Shown here: positions 1-5,981 of the stretch, in pieces
Layout: each line of letters begins with the position of its first letter
How positions within the stretch are numbered: the first letter of the stretch is position 1
NCBI GenBank assembly: GCA_934561485.1
Contig: CAKTGS010000032.1
Location: 1-20,627 of the forward strand
Reading direction: 5' to 3'
Length of the DNA: 20,627 nucleotides
From: an uncultured Faecalibacterium sp.
GTDB taxonomy: Bacteria; Bacillota; Clostridia; Oscillospirales; Ruminococcaceae
Notes under the pieces: generated by a model
The model's input: only the letters and a program-made list of their open reading frames with translations
Database searches by the model: none
Told to the model about the DNA's origin: nothing
Translations under genes and position numbers: made by a program

Positions 1-534
1 ATGCCCAACCTGATCGGCGGCATCCTGCTGGGCTACATCTGGCAGATCCTGCTCAACGGCGTGCTGGCCAACCTGCAGAAGCCCCTGCTGGCACTGGATG
101 CCAAGGCCGGTTTTGTCGGCTTGGTCATCCTGATGTGCTGGCAGCAGATCGGCTACATGATGATCATTTACGTAGCCGGCCTGCAGAGCGTGCCCGGTGA
201 TCTGATCGAAGCCGCCAAAATTGACGGTGCCAACGACCGCGAGATCCTGTTTAAGATCAAGATCCCCATGGTCATGCCCAGTGTGACCATCTGTACCTTC
301 CTCACCCTGACCAACAGCTTCAAGCTGTTCGATCAGAACGTAGCTCTGACCGCCGGTGAGCCTGCCAACGCCAGTGAAATGCTGGCCTTGAACATCTACA
401 ACACCTTCTATGGCCGTTCCGGTGCCCAGTGGAAGGGCATCGGCCAGGCAAAGGCCGTGGTGTTCTTCCTCATCGTGGTGGTCATCTCGCTCATCCAGCT
501 CCACTTTACCCGTTCTAAGGAGGTGCAGCAGTAA
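1..534 (+). CDS. Sugar ABC transporter permease, MalF/UgpA type (5' end outside window)
   Basis: This is the membrane-spanning subunit of a carbohydrate importer. It forms the translocation channel with the next gene's product and is fed by an extracellular binding protein. The 177 visible residues hold several hydrophobic segments and the EAA loop that docks on the ATPase: Glu-Ala-Ala at 70-72, the conserved Gly at 76, and the run to Pro89. The frame is open at base 1, and family members are about 290 residues. The Pro-Asn-Leu-Ile-Gly-Gly stretch after the first Met normally lies inside a membrane segment, so that Met is probably internal and about 110 residues are missing upstream. The stop overlaps the next start (TAATG), indicating translational coupling. 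Sugar specificity is not readable here; the adjacent malQ suggests malto-oligosaccharides. Confidence 0.9.
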   Translation: MPNLIGGILLGYIWQILLNGVLANLQKPLLALDAKAGFVGLVILMCWQQIGYMMIIYVAGLQSVPGDLIEAAKIDGANDREILFKIKIPMVMPSVTICTFLTLTNSFKLFDQNVALTAGEPANASEMLALNIYNTFYGRSGAQWKGIGQAKAVVFFLIVVVISLIQLHFTRSKEVQQ

Positions 535-1376
535 TGCCCAAACAGAAACGTATGTGGGACAATGTCCTCACCACTATTATGACCCTGCTGTGTCTGCTGT
601 GGATCTACCCCATCGTGCTGATCCTGCTGAACAGCCTGAAAACCGAGGGCAGCTTTACCACCTCCACGGTGTTCCGTCTGCCTACCGCCGAGACCTTTGC
701 CGGGCTTGAAAACTACATCTACGGCGTGACCAAGATGGGCTTTCTGTCCAGTCTGGGCTACAGCCTGGTGATCACCATCACCAGCGTGGTGCTGATTCTG
801 CTGTGCTGCTCCATGACCGGCTGGTACCTCACCCGCGTGAACAACAAGCTGAGCAAGTTCATGAACCTGCTGATTGTGTTTTCCATGGTGGTTCCCTTCC
901 AGATGGTCATGTTCACCCTGTCCAAGACCGCCGACAACCTCAAGCTGAACACCCCCTGGAACATCTGCATCATCTACCTGGGCTTCGGCGCAGGCCTGGC
1001 CGTGTTCATGTTTACCGGCTTTATGAAGAGCGTGCCCATCGAAATTGAGGAAGCCGCCATGATTGACGGCTGCAACCCCATCCAGATCTTCTTCAAGATC
1101 GTGTTCCCCATTCTGAAGCCCACCATGATCTCCACCGCCATCCTCGAAACCATGTGGGTGTGGAATGACTATCTGCTGCCCACCCTGGTGCTGGACATCA
1201 AGAAGTACCGCACCATCCCCATGGCCATCCAGTATTTCCGCGGCGGCTATGGCCGTGTGGAGCTGGCTCCCATGATGGCCTGCATCATCATTGCCATCAT
1301 CCCCATCATCATCCTGTACGTGACCTGCCAGAAGTACATCATTGAGGGCGTGGTCGCCGGTGCAGTCAAGGGCTAA
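534..1376 (+). CDS. Sugar ABC transporter permease, MalG/UgpE type
   Basis: This is the second permease of the carbohydrate importer, 280 residues and full length for the family. About six membrane segments can be seen (roughly 16-34, 71-98, 109-129, 142-164, a short one near 195-210, and 242-265). The EAA loop has Glu-Ala-Ala at 173-175 and Gly179, followed by Phe-Pro-Ile. The C-terminus ends in Gly-Ala-Val-Lys-Gly, common in sugar permeases of this class. The ATG at 534 overlaps the upstream stop, and an AAGGAGG site sits about 12 bases before it, inside the upstream gene. No ATPase gene is visible; many Firmicutes importers of this class share one MsmK-like ATPase encoded elsewhere. Assignment to malto-oligosaccharide uptake rests only on the neighbour malQ. 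Confidence 0.92.
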   Translation: MPKQKRMWDNVLTTIMTLLCLLWIYPIVLILLNSLKTEGSFTTSTVFRLPTAETFAGLENYIYGVTKMGFLSSLGYSLVITITSVVLILLCCSMTGWYLTRVNNKLSKFMNLLIVFSMVVPFQMVMFTLSKTADNLKLNTPWNICIIYLGFGAGLAVFMFTGFMKSVPIEIEEAAMIDGCNPIQIFFKIVFPILKPTMISTAILETMWVWNDYLLPTLVLDIKKYRTIPMAIQYFRGGYGRVELAPMMACIIIAIIPIIILYVTCQKYIIEGVVAGAVKG

Positions 1377-1389
1377 GGAGGTGCGCACC

Positions 1390-2856
1390 ATGCGTGCAAG
1401 CGGCATTCTGATGCCTGTGTTCAGCCTGCCGGGGCCTTTTGGCATCGGCACACTGGGCAAAGAGGCATTTGCCTTTGTGGATTTCCTGGCCGAAGCAAAG
1501 CAGACCTACTGGCAGATCCTGCCCATTGGCCCCACCGGCTACGGGGACAGCCCGTATCAGAGTTTTTCGGCCTTTGCCGGCAACCCCTATTTCATCGACC
1601 TGCAGCTGCTGGCAGATGCCGGGCTGCTTACGGCAGACGAAGTACCCGCCGCAAAGCCTGTGTCCGGCATTGACTACGGTGCGCTGTACAATGAGCGTCC
1701 CGTGGTACTGCAAAAGGCCGCCGACCGGCTGTTGGCTGCACCCTCCCCTGCTTACGAAGCCTTCTGCCGTGCGCAGAGCTTCTGGCTGGAGGACTACGCC
1801 CTGTTCATGGCGGTGAAAGCCCAGCAGGGGCAGGCAGGCCTGGCCGACTGGCCGGATGCCCTGCGCTGCCGCCAGCCGGAGGCCATCGCTGCCGCCAAGG
1901 AACAGCTGGCCGGGCAGATCACCTACTACAAGGCGGTGCAGTTCTTCTTCTACACCCAGTGGAACGCCCTGAAAGCCTACGCCAACGGCAGGGGCGTGCA
2001 GCTGGTGGGCGACATTCCCATCTACGTCAGCCCGGATTCCAGTGACCTGTGGACCCACCCGGAACTGTTCCAGACCGATGGGCAGATGCATCTGACCCAG
2101 GTGGCCGGATGCCCGCCGGACGCCTTTGCGGCAGACGGTCAGCTGTGGGGAAACCCGCTGTATGACTGGCCTGCCCACAAAGCCACCGGCTTTGCCTGGT
2201 GGAAGGGCCGCATGAAGCACGCCACGTCCATTTACGATGTGGTGCGCATCGACCATTTCCGCGGTTTTGAGAGCTACTATTCCATCCCCGCCAGGGACAA
2301 GACCGCTGCCGGCGGCCACTGGGAAAAAGGCCCGGACCGCGACTTCATCCACGCCATGCACGAGGCTTTGGGTGCAGGCGGCATCATTGCCGAGGACCTG
2401 GGCTACCTGACCCCGGAAGTCAAGGCCATGCTGGCAGAGAGCGGCTATCCGGGCATGAAGATCATGCAGTTTGCCTTTGACAGCCGCGAATCCGGCAACT
2501 ACCTGCCCCACACCTACCCTCGCAACAGCGTGGTGTACACCGGCACCCACGACAATGTGACCACCGAGGGCTGGCGCACCAATGCCAGCGCTGAAGATGT
2601 GGCCTACGCCTGCCGCTACCTGCGCTGCAAACCGGAGGACCTGACCGAAGCCATGATCTGCGCCTGCCTGGCCAGTGTGTCGGATATGGCGATCATCCCG
2701 CTGGCAGACTGGCTGCACTTGGGCAGCAAGGCCCGCATCAACACCCCCAGCACCCAAGGGGCCAACTGGCAGTGGCGTCTGTCCACCCCCCTGCCGGAGG
2801 ACCTTGCCGGACACATTGCCCAGCTCACCGCGCTGTACGAGCGCACCCCGCAATAA
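1390..2856 (+). CDS. malQ: 4-alpha-glucanotransferase (amylomaltase), GH77
   Basis: This cytoplasmic enzyme transfers alpha-1,4-glucan chains between malto-oligosaccharides and releases glucose, making imported maltodextrins usable. The protein has 488 residues, normal for GH77. The three catalytic acids can be placed: nucleophile Asp288 in Val-Arg-Ile-Asp-His-Phe-Arg-Gly, acid/base Glu335 in Ile-Ile-Ala-Glu-Asp-Leu-Gly, and Asp388 in Tyr-Thr-Gly-Thr-His-Asp-Asn. The blocks GDIPIYVSPDSSDLW (208-221) and the one around CPPDAFAADGQLWGNPLYDW (241-260) are also typical. The ATG at 1390 is chosen because AAGGAGG overlaps the upstream permease stop nine bases before it. An upstream in-frame ATG at 1342 lies inside the permease gene and would add 16 unrelated residues. 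It is probably co-transcribed with the permeases and is followed by a terminator. Confidence 0.96.
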   Translation: MRASGILMPVFSLPGPFGIGTLGKEAFAFVDFLAEAKQTYWQILPIGPTGYGDSPYQSFSAFAGNPYFIDLQLLADAGLLTADEVPAAKPVSGIDYGALYNERPVVLQKAADRLLAAPSPAYEAFCRAQSFWLEDYALFMAVKAQQGQAGLADWPDALRCRQPEAIAAAKEQLAGQITYYKAVQFFFYTQWNALKAYANGRGVQLVGDIPIYVSPDSSDLWTHPELFQTDGQMHLTQVAGCPPDAFAADGQLWGNPLYDWPAHKATGFAWWKGRMKHATSIYDVVRIDHFRGFESYYSIPARDKTAAGGHWEKGPDRDFIHAMHEALGAGGIIAEDLGYLTPEVKAMLAESGYPGMKIMQFAFDSRESGNYLPHTYPRNSVVYTGTHDNVTTEGWRTNASAEDVAYACRYLRCKPEDLTEAMICACLASVSDMAIIPLADWLHLGSKARINTPSTQGANWQWRLSTPLPEDLAGHIAQLTALYERTPQ

Positions 2857-2887
2857 TCTCCCCTGCTCCCCTCCACCGGGAAGCATC

Positions 2888-2933
2888 AAGTCCCATGTCC
2901 GCACCGCCAAGGTTCCGGGCATGGGACTTTTTT
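2888..2933 (+). terminator. Intrinsic terminator after malQ
   Basis: A perfect 10-bp inverted repeat (AAGTCCCATG, 2888-2897; CATGGGACTT, 2920-2929) is followed by six T residues at 2928-2933. It lies 31 bases after the malQ stop and should end the transporter-malQ transcript. Confidence 0.9.
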
Positions 2934-3138
2934 GCAGATGCTGCAGCCGAATGACGTTCCCGGAAAAGGGCAGCACAGGCAGAGCCGCAGAAGGCCCTGC
3001 TGCTATGATCTGACTACGACATTTTTTCGCCGGAGCAGACAGGGGTGTGCTGGGCCGGTTTGGCGATACATCGCTGGTTTGCAGTGTCATCGCCACAATT
3101 CGTTCACAAATGTATCATGATTTTAGTGCTGAACTCTC
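2934..3138. other. Intergenic stretch without a recognised gene
   Basis: Between the malQ terminator and the next promoter there is no convincing gene. Short open frames here lack good ribosome binding sites and resemble nothing known. A 7-bp inverted repeat TGGCGAT/ATCGCCA (3061-3067 and 3089-3095, 21-base loop) and the palindrome ATCATGAT (3114-3121) lie just upstream of the promoter for the Gly-Gly leader genes. They could be regulatory, but this is weak. Confidence 0.4.
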
Positions 3139-3167
3139 TTGTTATTTTTATACAGTTATGCTACAAT
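3139..3167 (+). promoter_or_regulatory. Promoter for the Gly-Gly leader gene pair
   Basis: A -35-like TTGTTA (3139-3144) and a -10-like TACAAT (3162-3167) are separated by 17 bases, about 60 bases upstream of the first start codon. The surrounding sequence is AT-rich. This gives the two small genes their own transcription start, separate from malQ. Confidence 0.65.
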
Positions 3168-3225
3168 TCAGTTAATACAAAATCTGCCTTTGTGCGGATT
3201 CACGAGCGAAAGGAGTTTTTCCACA

Positions 3226-3687
3226 ATGGACCATACATATCAGACCACCCTGCTGATGCCCGCTTCCTATGCGGTTCTCTCCGAAGAAGAAATGACCTAT
3301 GTTGAAGGCGGTGCCTTTTCGACCAACATCGACATGAAGACTGTCATGTTCTACGCTGCCAACTTTGCGATAAACAGCCTGTACGTGCTGGGCCGCGGTG
3401 CCTTCCAGCAGGCGGTGACCATGTTCCAGAACGGTTTTGCCGATGGCATGAGTGCTATTGGCATTGCAGACCACTTCTGGAACAGTCTGAACGGCTGGAG
3501 CAAAGCTGCTACCGTGGGCCTGGGCGCTCTGGGCGGCTACTACGTGTACACCCAGGTAGTGAGCATTGTGCGCTCCATCAAGAACCTGGTGGAGGCCCTG
3601 CGCCCGAATCAGAGCACCGATTCCTCCGCAGATACCGCTGCAGCCGATCCCACGGCACAGGCCACTGCGGCCCTGACAGCTGCCTGA
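3226..3687 (+). CDS. Small protein with double-glycine export leader, precursor A
   Basis: Not assigned to a known family. The 153-residue product begins with a 29-residue leader ending in MPASYAVLSEEEMTYVEGG (11-29). It closely fits the double-glycine leader consensus (Leu-Ser-x-Glu-Glu-Met/Leu-x-x-Val/Ile-x-Gly-Gly) cut by C39-peptidase ABC exporters. Cleavage after Gly29 would release 124 residues with no cysteine. These contain a hydrophobic glycine-rich stretch near residues 100-120, a short basic segment, and a low-complexity Ala/Thr/Asp/Ser tail from about 132. The start is the ATG at 3226, preceded by AAAGGAG; the 29 codons open upstream contain the promoter -10 and are not coding. 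The next gene shares the leader. It could be a large bacteriocin-like or contact toxin, or another exported peptide. No exporter, immunity or modification gene is visible in the window. Confidence 0.8.
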   Translation: MDHTYQTTLLMPASYAVLSEEEMTYVEGGAFSTNIDMKTVMFYAANFAINSLYVLGRGAFQQAVTMFQNGFADGMSAIGIADHFWNSLNGWSKAATVGLGALGGYYVYTQVVSIVRSIKNLVEALRPNQSTDSSADTAAADPTAQATAALTAA

Positions 3688-3738
3688 CCAGGTTTTGACC
3701 TCTGTTCCCTGACCTGATCCAGAAAGGAGTGTTCTTTC

Positions 3739-4086
3739 GTGAAAAAGCTTCAGATGCCGGCTTCTTATGCCCTGCTTACGGAAGACGAGCAGCGCACCAC
3801 TTCCGGCGGTGGTGAGTTCAAGGATGCCTTGAGCAACTTTTTTGACAATCTCCACCTGAGCGATTTCTTCCTGGGCGGTGGATTGATCTCCTTCTCCATC
3901 ACGTTTGTGCCGGTGCTGCTGTTCAAAGCAGTACGCACCGGTGTCTCCTTTGCCTTCAACCTGTACGACCAGCTTTCCAATCTGCTGGGCTTCCACGATG
4001 AGACCGCAGACCAGGTGCAGCAGCTGGCACAGGAACAAAAAGAGATTCTTGCTTCGCAGACCACTTCCACCCGCTCCATGTTCTGA
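3739..4086 (+). CDS. Small protein with double-glycine export leader, precursor B
   Basis: Not assigned to a known family. The 115-residue product starts at GTG 3739 (good AGAAAGGAG site before it), 51 bases after precursor A. Its leader segment MPASYALLTEDEQRTTSGG (6-24) has exactly the same 19-residue length to Gly-Gly as precursor A and matches it at 11 positions, although the last part is less canonical. The remainder (about 91 residues, no cysteine) has an amphipathic acidic start, a hydrophobic stretch near 43-62 beginning with three glycines that could cross a membrane, and a polar Gln/Glu-rich C-terminus. It is probably co-transcribed with A and may act with it, as in two-component bacteriocins, but the bodies are much longer than class IIb peptides. 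Export by a peptidase-containing ABC transporter encoded elsewhere is inferred. Confidence 0.75.
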   Translation: MKKLQMPASYALLTEDEQRTTSGGGEFKDALSNFFDNLHLSDFFLGGGLISFSITFVPVLLFKAVRTGVSFAFNLYDQLSNLLGFHDETADQVQQLAQEQKEILASQTTSTRSMF

Positions 4087-4122
4087 ACGGAAACAAAGGG
4101 GCTGTTGCACACGCCCCAACAA

Positions 4123-4169
4123 AAAGACCAGAGTTATTTAGCCAAAAGGCTTTACAACTCTGGTCTTTT
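4123..4169 (+). terminator. Terminator/attenuator upstream of the transposase remnant
   Basis: A perfect 13-bp stem (AAAGACCAGAGTT 4123-4135; AACTCTGGTCTTT 4156-4168), with a smaller AGCC/GGCT stem in its loop, is followed by a short T run. It ends the transcript of the Gly-Gly leader genes. Because it lies inside the element's left end, it may also have protected the transposase gene from read-through transcription. Confidence 0.8.
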
Positions 4170-4192
4170 GCTTTAACGTTAACAGTGGCAAA

Positions 4193-4594
4193 ATGAAACG
4201 GATAAAGCAAGAACAGCATATCGAAATTCAGGAGAAAAGCCAAAAGTTAAAATTTCGGATGCAGACAGAAATTCAAATCGACAAACATCATGTGCTCTGT
4301 CAGGCAAGCGGCCAGCTTGAGGAACTGGACGATACAAAATTGTATTTCGCTTATTCGGGGATCCGAAAATCGCAGATCGAGCCGCGGGTGTTATTCAAGG
4401 TGCTGGTATGCGCCTACATAAAAGGCGTATACTCCAGCCGGAAGATCGAAGAACTATGCCGGGAGAATCTGGTGTTCCGGTGGCTTCTGGAAGACCAGAA
4501 TGTACCAGATCACTGCACGATCGCAAGATTCCGGAGCAACAGAGGTTTACAGAAACAGCATCTCATCCACCCGAAAGCCTACCTGAAATTCTGA
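4193..4594 (+). pseudogene. Truncated transposase, IS1182/IS5-like N-terminal region
   Basis: The 133 codons begin like IS1182-type transposases. The stretch from about residue 64 to 117 (Pro-Arg-Val-Leu-Phe-Lys, a Tyr-Ser-Ser-Arg-Lys-Ile segment, then Asp-His-Cys-Thr-Ile-Ala-Arg-Phe-Arg) matches the N-terminal domain found in these enzymes. After Phe-Arg the family resemblance stops and the frame ends 18 residues later. The DDE catalytic core is absent, so it cannot be an active transposase. A lysine-rich frame continues in another phase to a stop at 4662-4664 and might be the old C-terminus joined after a deletion and frameshift, but that is uncertain. Confidence 0.75.
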
Positions 4595-4728
4595 TTTTCT
4601 GAAAATTGAAAAAACAGGCTCTTCCAAAGACTTCAAAAAAGTCGGTAGGGTCTGCTTTTGTTGACTAAGTTTTCAACATTTTGCTCGTTTGACGCTGGTT
4701 TTCCACGTATTTGTGCCGAGAAAGCAAG

Positions 4729-4771
4729 AAAAAGGGCTGCTGCACTGGCGTCTATCCTTGTGCAACAGCCC
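4729..4771 (-). terminator. Hairpin with U-tract on minus strand at the remnant's right end
   Basis: GGGCTGCTGCAC (4734-4745) pairs with GTGCAACAGCCC (4760-4771) with one mismatch across a 14-base loop. Read on the minus strand the second arm is followed by five T residues (4733-4729). It could stop leftward transcription and it contains most of the right inverted repeat of the insertion-sequence remnant. Confidence 0.6.
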
Positions 4772-4842
4772 CAAAAACGAAAGTTTCCCCGGCAGACATT
4801 CCTACTGGTTGGGACCCGCGCACTAAGCAACAGCCACGGGTT

Positions 4843-4896
4843 GCGTTAGCTGATTTTTCCGCAGCCCCTTGGCAGGGCTTTGAAAAATCAGAACGC
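4843..4896. repeat. Long imperfect hairpin
   Basis: The arms are GCGTT plus CTGATTTTTC (4843-4847, 4850-4859) and GAAAAATCAG plus AACGC (4882-4896). That is 15 paired bases with a two-base bulge, with a further AGCCC/GGGCT stem inside the loop. The inner 10-bp repeat is perfect. There is no T run directly after it, so it is not a standard terminator on either strand. Function unknown. Confidence 0.7.
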
Positions 4897-4990
4897 GGCC
4901 CCAACAGCTTCTCCCTGTTTCAGCCGCTGGCTGCGGTCGTTGCCGTTGCACTGGGCTGATTGCTTACCCTGCCTGCGGCAGGGCCGTGCT

Positions 4991-5012
4991 GTTCGAATCC
5001 CTCTAGGCCCCA
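4991..5012 (+). other. 3' fragment of a tRNA gene (T-loop and acceptor arm), inverted to tRNA-Ala
   Basis: The 17 bases GTTCGAATCCCTCTAGG (4991-5007), then CCCCA, are nearly the same as the 3' end of the tRNA-Ala gene at 5082-5154, but in the opposite orientation. No remaining tRNA arms exist upstream. It is therefore a remnant, either of a decayed tRNA gene or of an integration (att) site, since integrases often use tRNA 3' ends. Confidence 0.65.
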
Positions 5013-5040
5013 AAGCCAGCGTGTGACTTATGTGCACACA

Positions 5041-5076
5041 AAAGAAAAGCAGCAGCGTTAAAATTACGCTGCTGCT
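5041..5076 (-). terminator. Terminator of tRNA-Ala
   Basis: A perfect 11-bp stem AGCAGCAGCGT/ACGCTGCTGCT (5048-5058, 5066-5076) stands five bases past the tRNA 3' end on the minus strand. It is followed on that strand by T-rich sequence. Confidence 0.85.
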
Positions 5077-5081
5077 AAAAG

Positions 5082-5154
5082 TGGACCTAGAGGGATTCGA
5101 ACCCTTGACCTCTCGGATGCGAACCGAACGCTCTCCCAACTGAGCTATAGGCCC
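5082..5154 (-). tRNA. tRNA-Ala, anticodon CGC
   Basis: The reverse complement folds as a 73-base tRNA: acceptor GGGCCTA/TAGGTCC, D-arm GCTC-AGTTGGGA-GAGC, anticodon arm TTCGG-TTCGCAT-CCGAG, variable loop AGGTC, T-loop TTCGAAT, and discriminator A. Bases 34-36 are CGC, reading GCG (Ala). The G3:U70 pair, the main identity element for alanyl-tRNA synthetase, is present, which supports Ala. The outermost T-stem pair is A-C and the first anticodon-stem pair is U-G, both minor oddities. CCA is not encoded. It has its own promoter and terminator. Confidence 0.93.
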
Positions 5155-5172
5155 ATAACGGATAACGCTGTA

Positions 5173-5201
5173 AGTTTACCGCTTTTGCACGCGTTTGTCA
5201 A
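5173..5201 (-). promoter_or_regulatory. Promoter of tRNA-Ala
   Basis: On the minus strand a consensus TTGACA (-35, 5201-5196) and TAAACT (-10, 5178-5173) are separated by 17 bases. The -10 lies about 19 bases before the mature tRNA 5' end. Confidence 0.8.
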
Positions 5202-5257
5202 GTCGTTTCGGGCCAGCCGCACAGCCAATTCCGCTGACCAAAGCCCTAAAGTGAGCA

Positions 5258-5287
5258 TTTACATCCGGCCCATCTTCGTGATAAAAT
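5258..5287 (+). promoter_or_regulatory. Promoter of the nitroreductase gene
   Basis: TTTACA (5258-5263) and TAAAAT (5282-5287) are separated by 18 bases, about 48 bases before the start codon at 5336. This is a good sigma-A-like match, back to back with the tRNA promoter on the other strand. Confidence 0.65.
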
Positions 5288-5335
5288 GGAAACGACCGCT
5301 CCCCGCAATGCGAGAGCAGAAAGGAAGATACAGTT

Positions 5336-5848
5336 ATGGAATTTACTCAGGTCGTTGAAAATCGGTATTCCTGCAAGAGCTATGGCCCCCGCAAGGTGGA
5401 AGCCGCACAGCTCACCGCTATTCTGGAAGCCGGCCGTGCAGCCCCGACTGCCAAGAATTTTCAGGAACAGCGGATCTATGTGATCCAGTCGGAAGAGGGG
5501 CTGGCCAAAATCGATGCCGTTACGCCCTGCCGGTATGGTGCCACCACTTGTGTTGTTGTGGCGTGGGACCGCACCAACACCTTTACCTATCCCGGTGGAA
5601 CGCGGGATTCCGGCGCAGAGGACGCCACCATTGTGGCTACACACATGATGCTGGCCGCTGCCAATGCCGGTGTGGACAGTTGCTGGATTAACTTTTTTGA
5701 CCCGGAGAAGCTGGCCAAAGAGCTGGATCTGCCGGAAAACGAAGAAATTCTGATGATCCTTGATCTCGGCTATGCCGCCGAGGGTGCCGGCCCCCTGCCA
5801 AACCATGCATCCCGCAAACCTCTGTCCGAAACTGTTTCCTACCGGTAA
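5336..5848 (+). CDS. Nitroreductase-family FMN oxidoreductase
   Basis: This is a small FMN-dependent oxidoreductase expected to use NAD(P)H to reduce nitro groups, quinones or similar acceptors in the cytoplasm. The physiological substrate cannot be read. The 170 residues are the usual length of the short nitroreductase subfamily. Family marks are an N-terminal Asn-Arg-Tyr-Ser-Cys-Lys-Ser-Tyr (FMN phosphate region, 8-15), Ala-Gly-Arg-Ala-Ala-Pro-Thr-Ala-Lys-Asn (33-42), the helix with Thr-His-Met-Met-Leu-Ala-Ala (about 102-108), and a C-terminal Leu-Gly-Tyr-Ala-Ala-Glu-Gly followed by Arg-Lys-Pro-Leu. GAAAGGAAG precedes the ATG. It stands alone, convergent with the phosphodiesterase gene downstream. 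Confidence 0.88.
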   Translation: MEFTQVVENRYSCKSYGPRKVEAAQLTAILEAGRAAPTAKNFQEQRIYVIQSEEGLAKIDAVTPCRYGATTCVVVAWDRTNTFTYPGGTRDSGAEDATIVATHMMLAAANAGVDSCWINFFDPEKLAKELDLPENEEILMILDLGYAAEGAGPLPNHASRKPLSETVSYR

Positions 5849-5890
5849 GGCTCCCTTCCAGGTTCTGTTTCCGGATGCAGAAACGCAAAA

Positions 5891-5904
5891 GAGGCTGTTG
5901 CACA
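5891..5904 (+). repeat. Third copy of the IS-end sequence
   Basis: GAGGCTGTTGCACA matches the 14-bp terminal repeat of the remnant at 4098-4772 at 13 of 14 positions. No partner copy is seen nearby. It lies in the 133-base gap between the convergent nitroreductase and phosphodiesterase genes, within a loose ATGCAGAA/TTCTGCAT inverted repeat. It may be a solo element end or part of a dispersed intergenic repeat. Confidence 0.5.
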
Positions 5905-5981
5905 TACAAAATCCTTCATTCTGTTTTCCTTTTCGGGTTCTGCATATACACCGGTTCTATCTTGCCCATGGGGCGGGCTTC

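Larger units (their letters stand above)
4098..4772 (+). mobile_element. Internally deleted insertion-sequence remnant with 14-bp inverted ends
   Basis: The stretch is bounded by a perfect 14-bp inverted repeat: GGGGCTGTTGCACA at 4098-4111 and its complement at 4759-4772. It holds the N-terminal part of an IS1182/IS5-like transposase behind an attenuating hairpin. At 675 bp it is far shorter than a complete element of this kind (about 1.5 kb or more), so the middle and end of the transposase appear deleted. It is AT-richer than its neighbours. A clear target duplication was not found. The right inverted repeat also forms part of a local hairpin, so the ends could instead be a terminator-like repeat; the family name is inferred from the transposase fragment. 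Confidence 0.55.
4773..5040. other. Non-coding, hairpin-rich stretch between IS remnant and tRNA
   Basis: No gene is supported here. The stretch is GC-rich and holds several inverted repeats, including the long hairpin at 4843-4896, CAGCC/GGCTG (4921-4933) and CCTGCC/GGCAGG (4970-4984), followed by a tRNA 3' fragment at 4991. It does not fold like a complete tRNA: no D-arm or anticodon arm could be found upstream of the fragment. Confidence 0.5.

Noticed and set aside
1366..3096. A 576-codon open frame on the minus strand.
   Set aside because: It runs antisense to malQ, whose catalytic motifs are complete, and crosses the malQ terminator. It has no recognisable domain.
4633..4830. A 65-codon minus-strand open frame across the right end of the IS remnant.
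   Set aside because: It spans a hairpin and inverted repeat, lacks a good ribosome binding site and resembles nothing.
4783..5012. A complete second tRNA on the plus strand ending at 5012.
   Set aside because: The T-loop and 3' acceptor arm are present, but no matching 5' acceptor strand, D-arm or anticodon arm could be found upstream.
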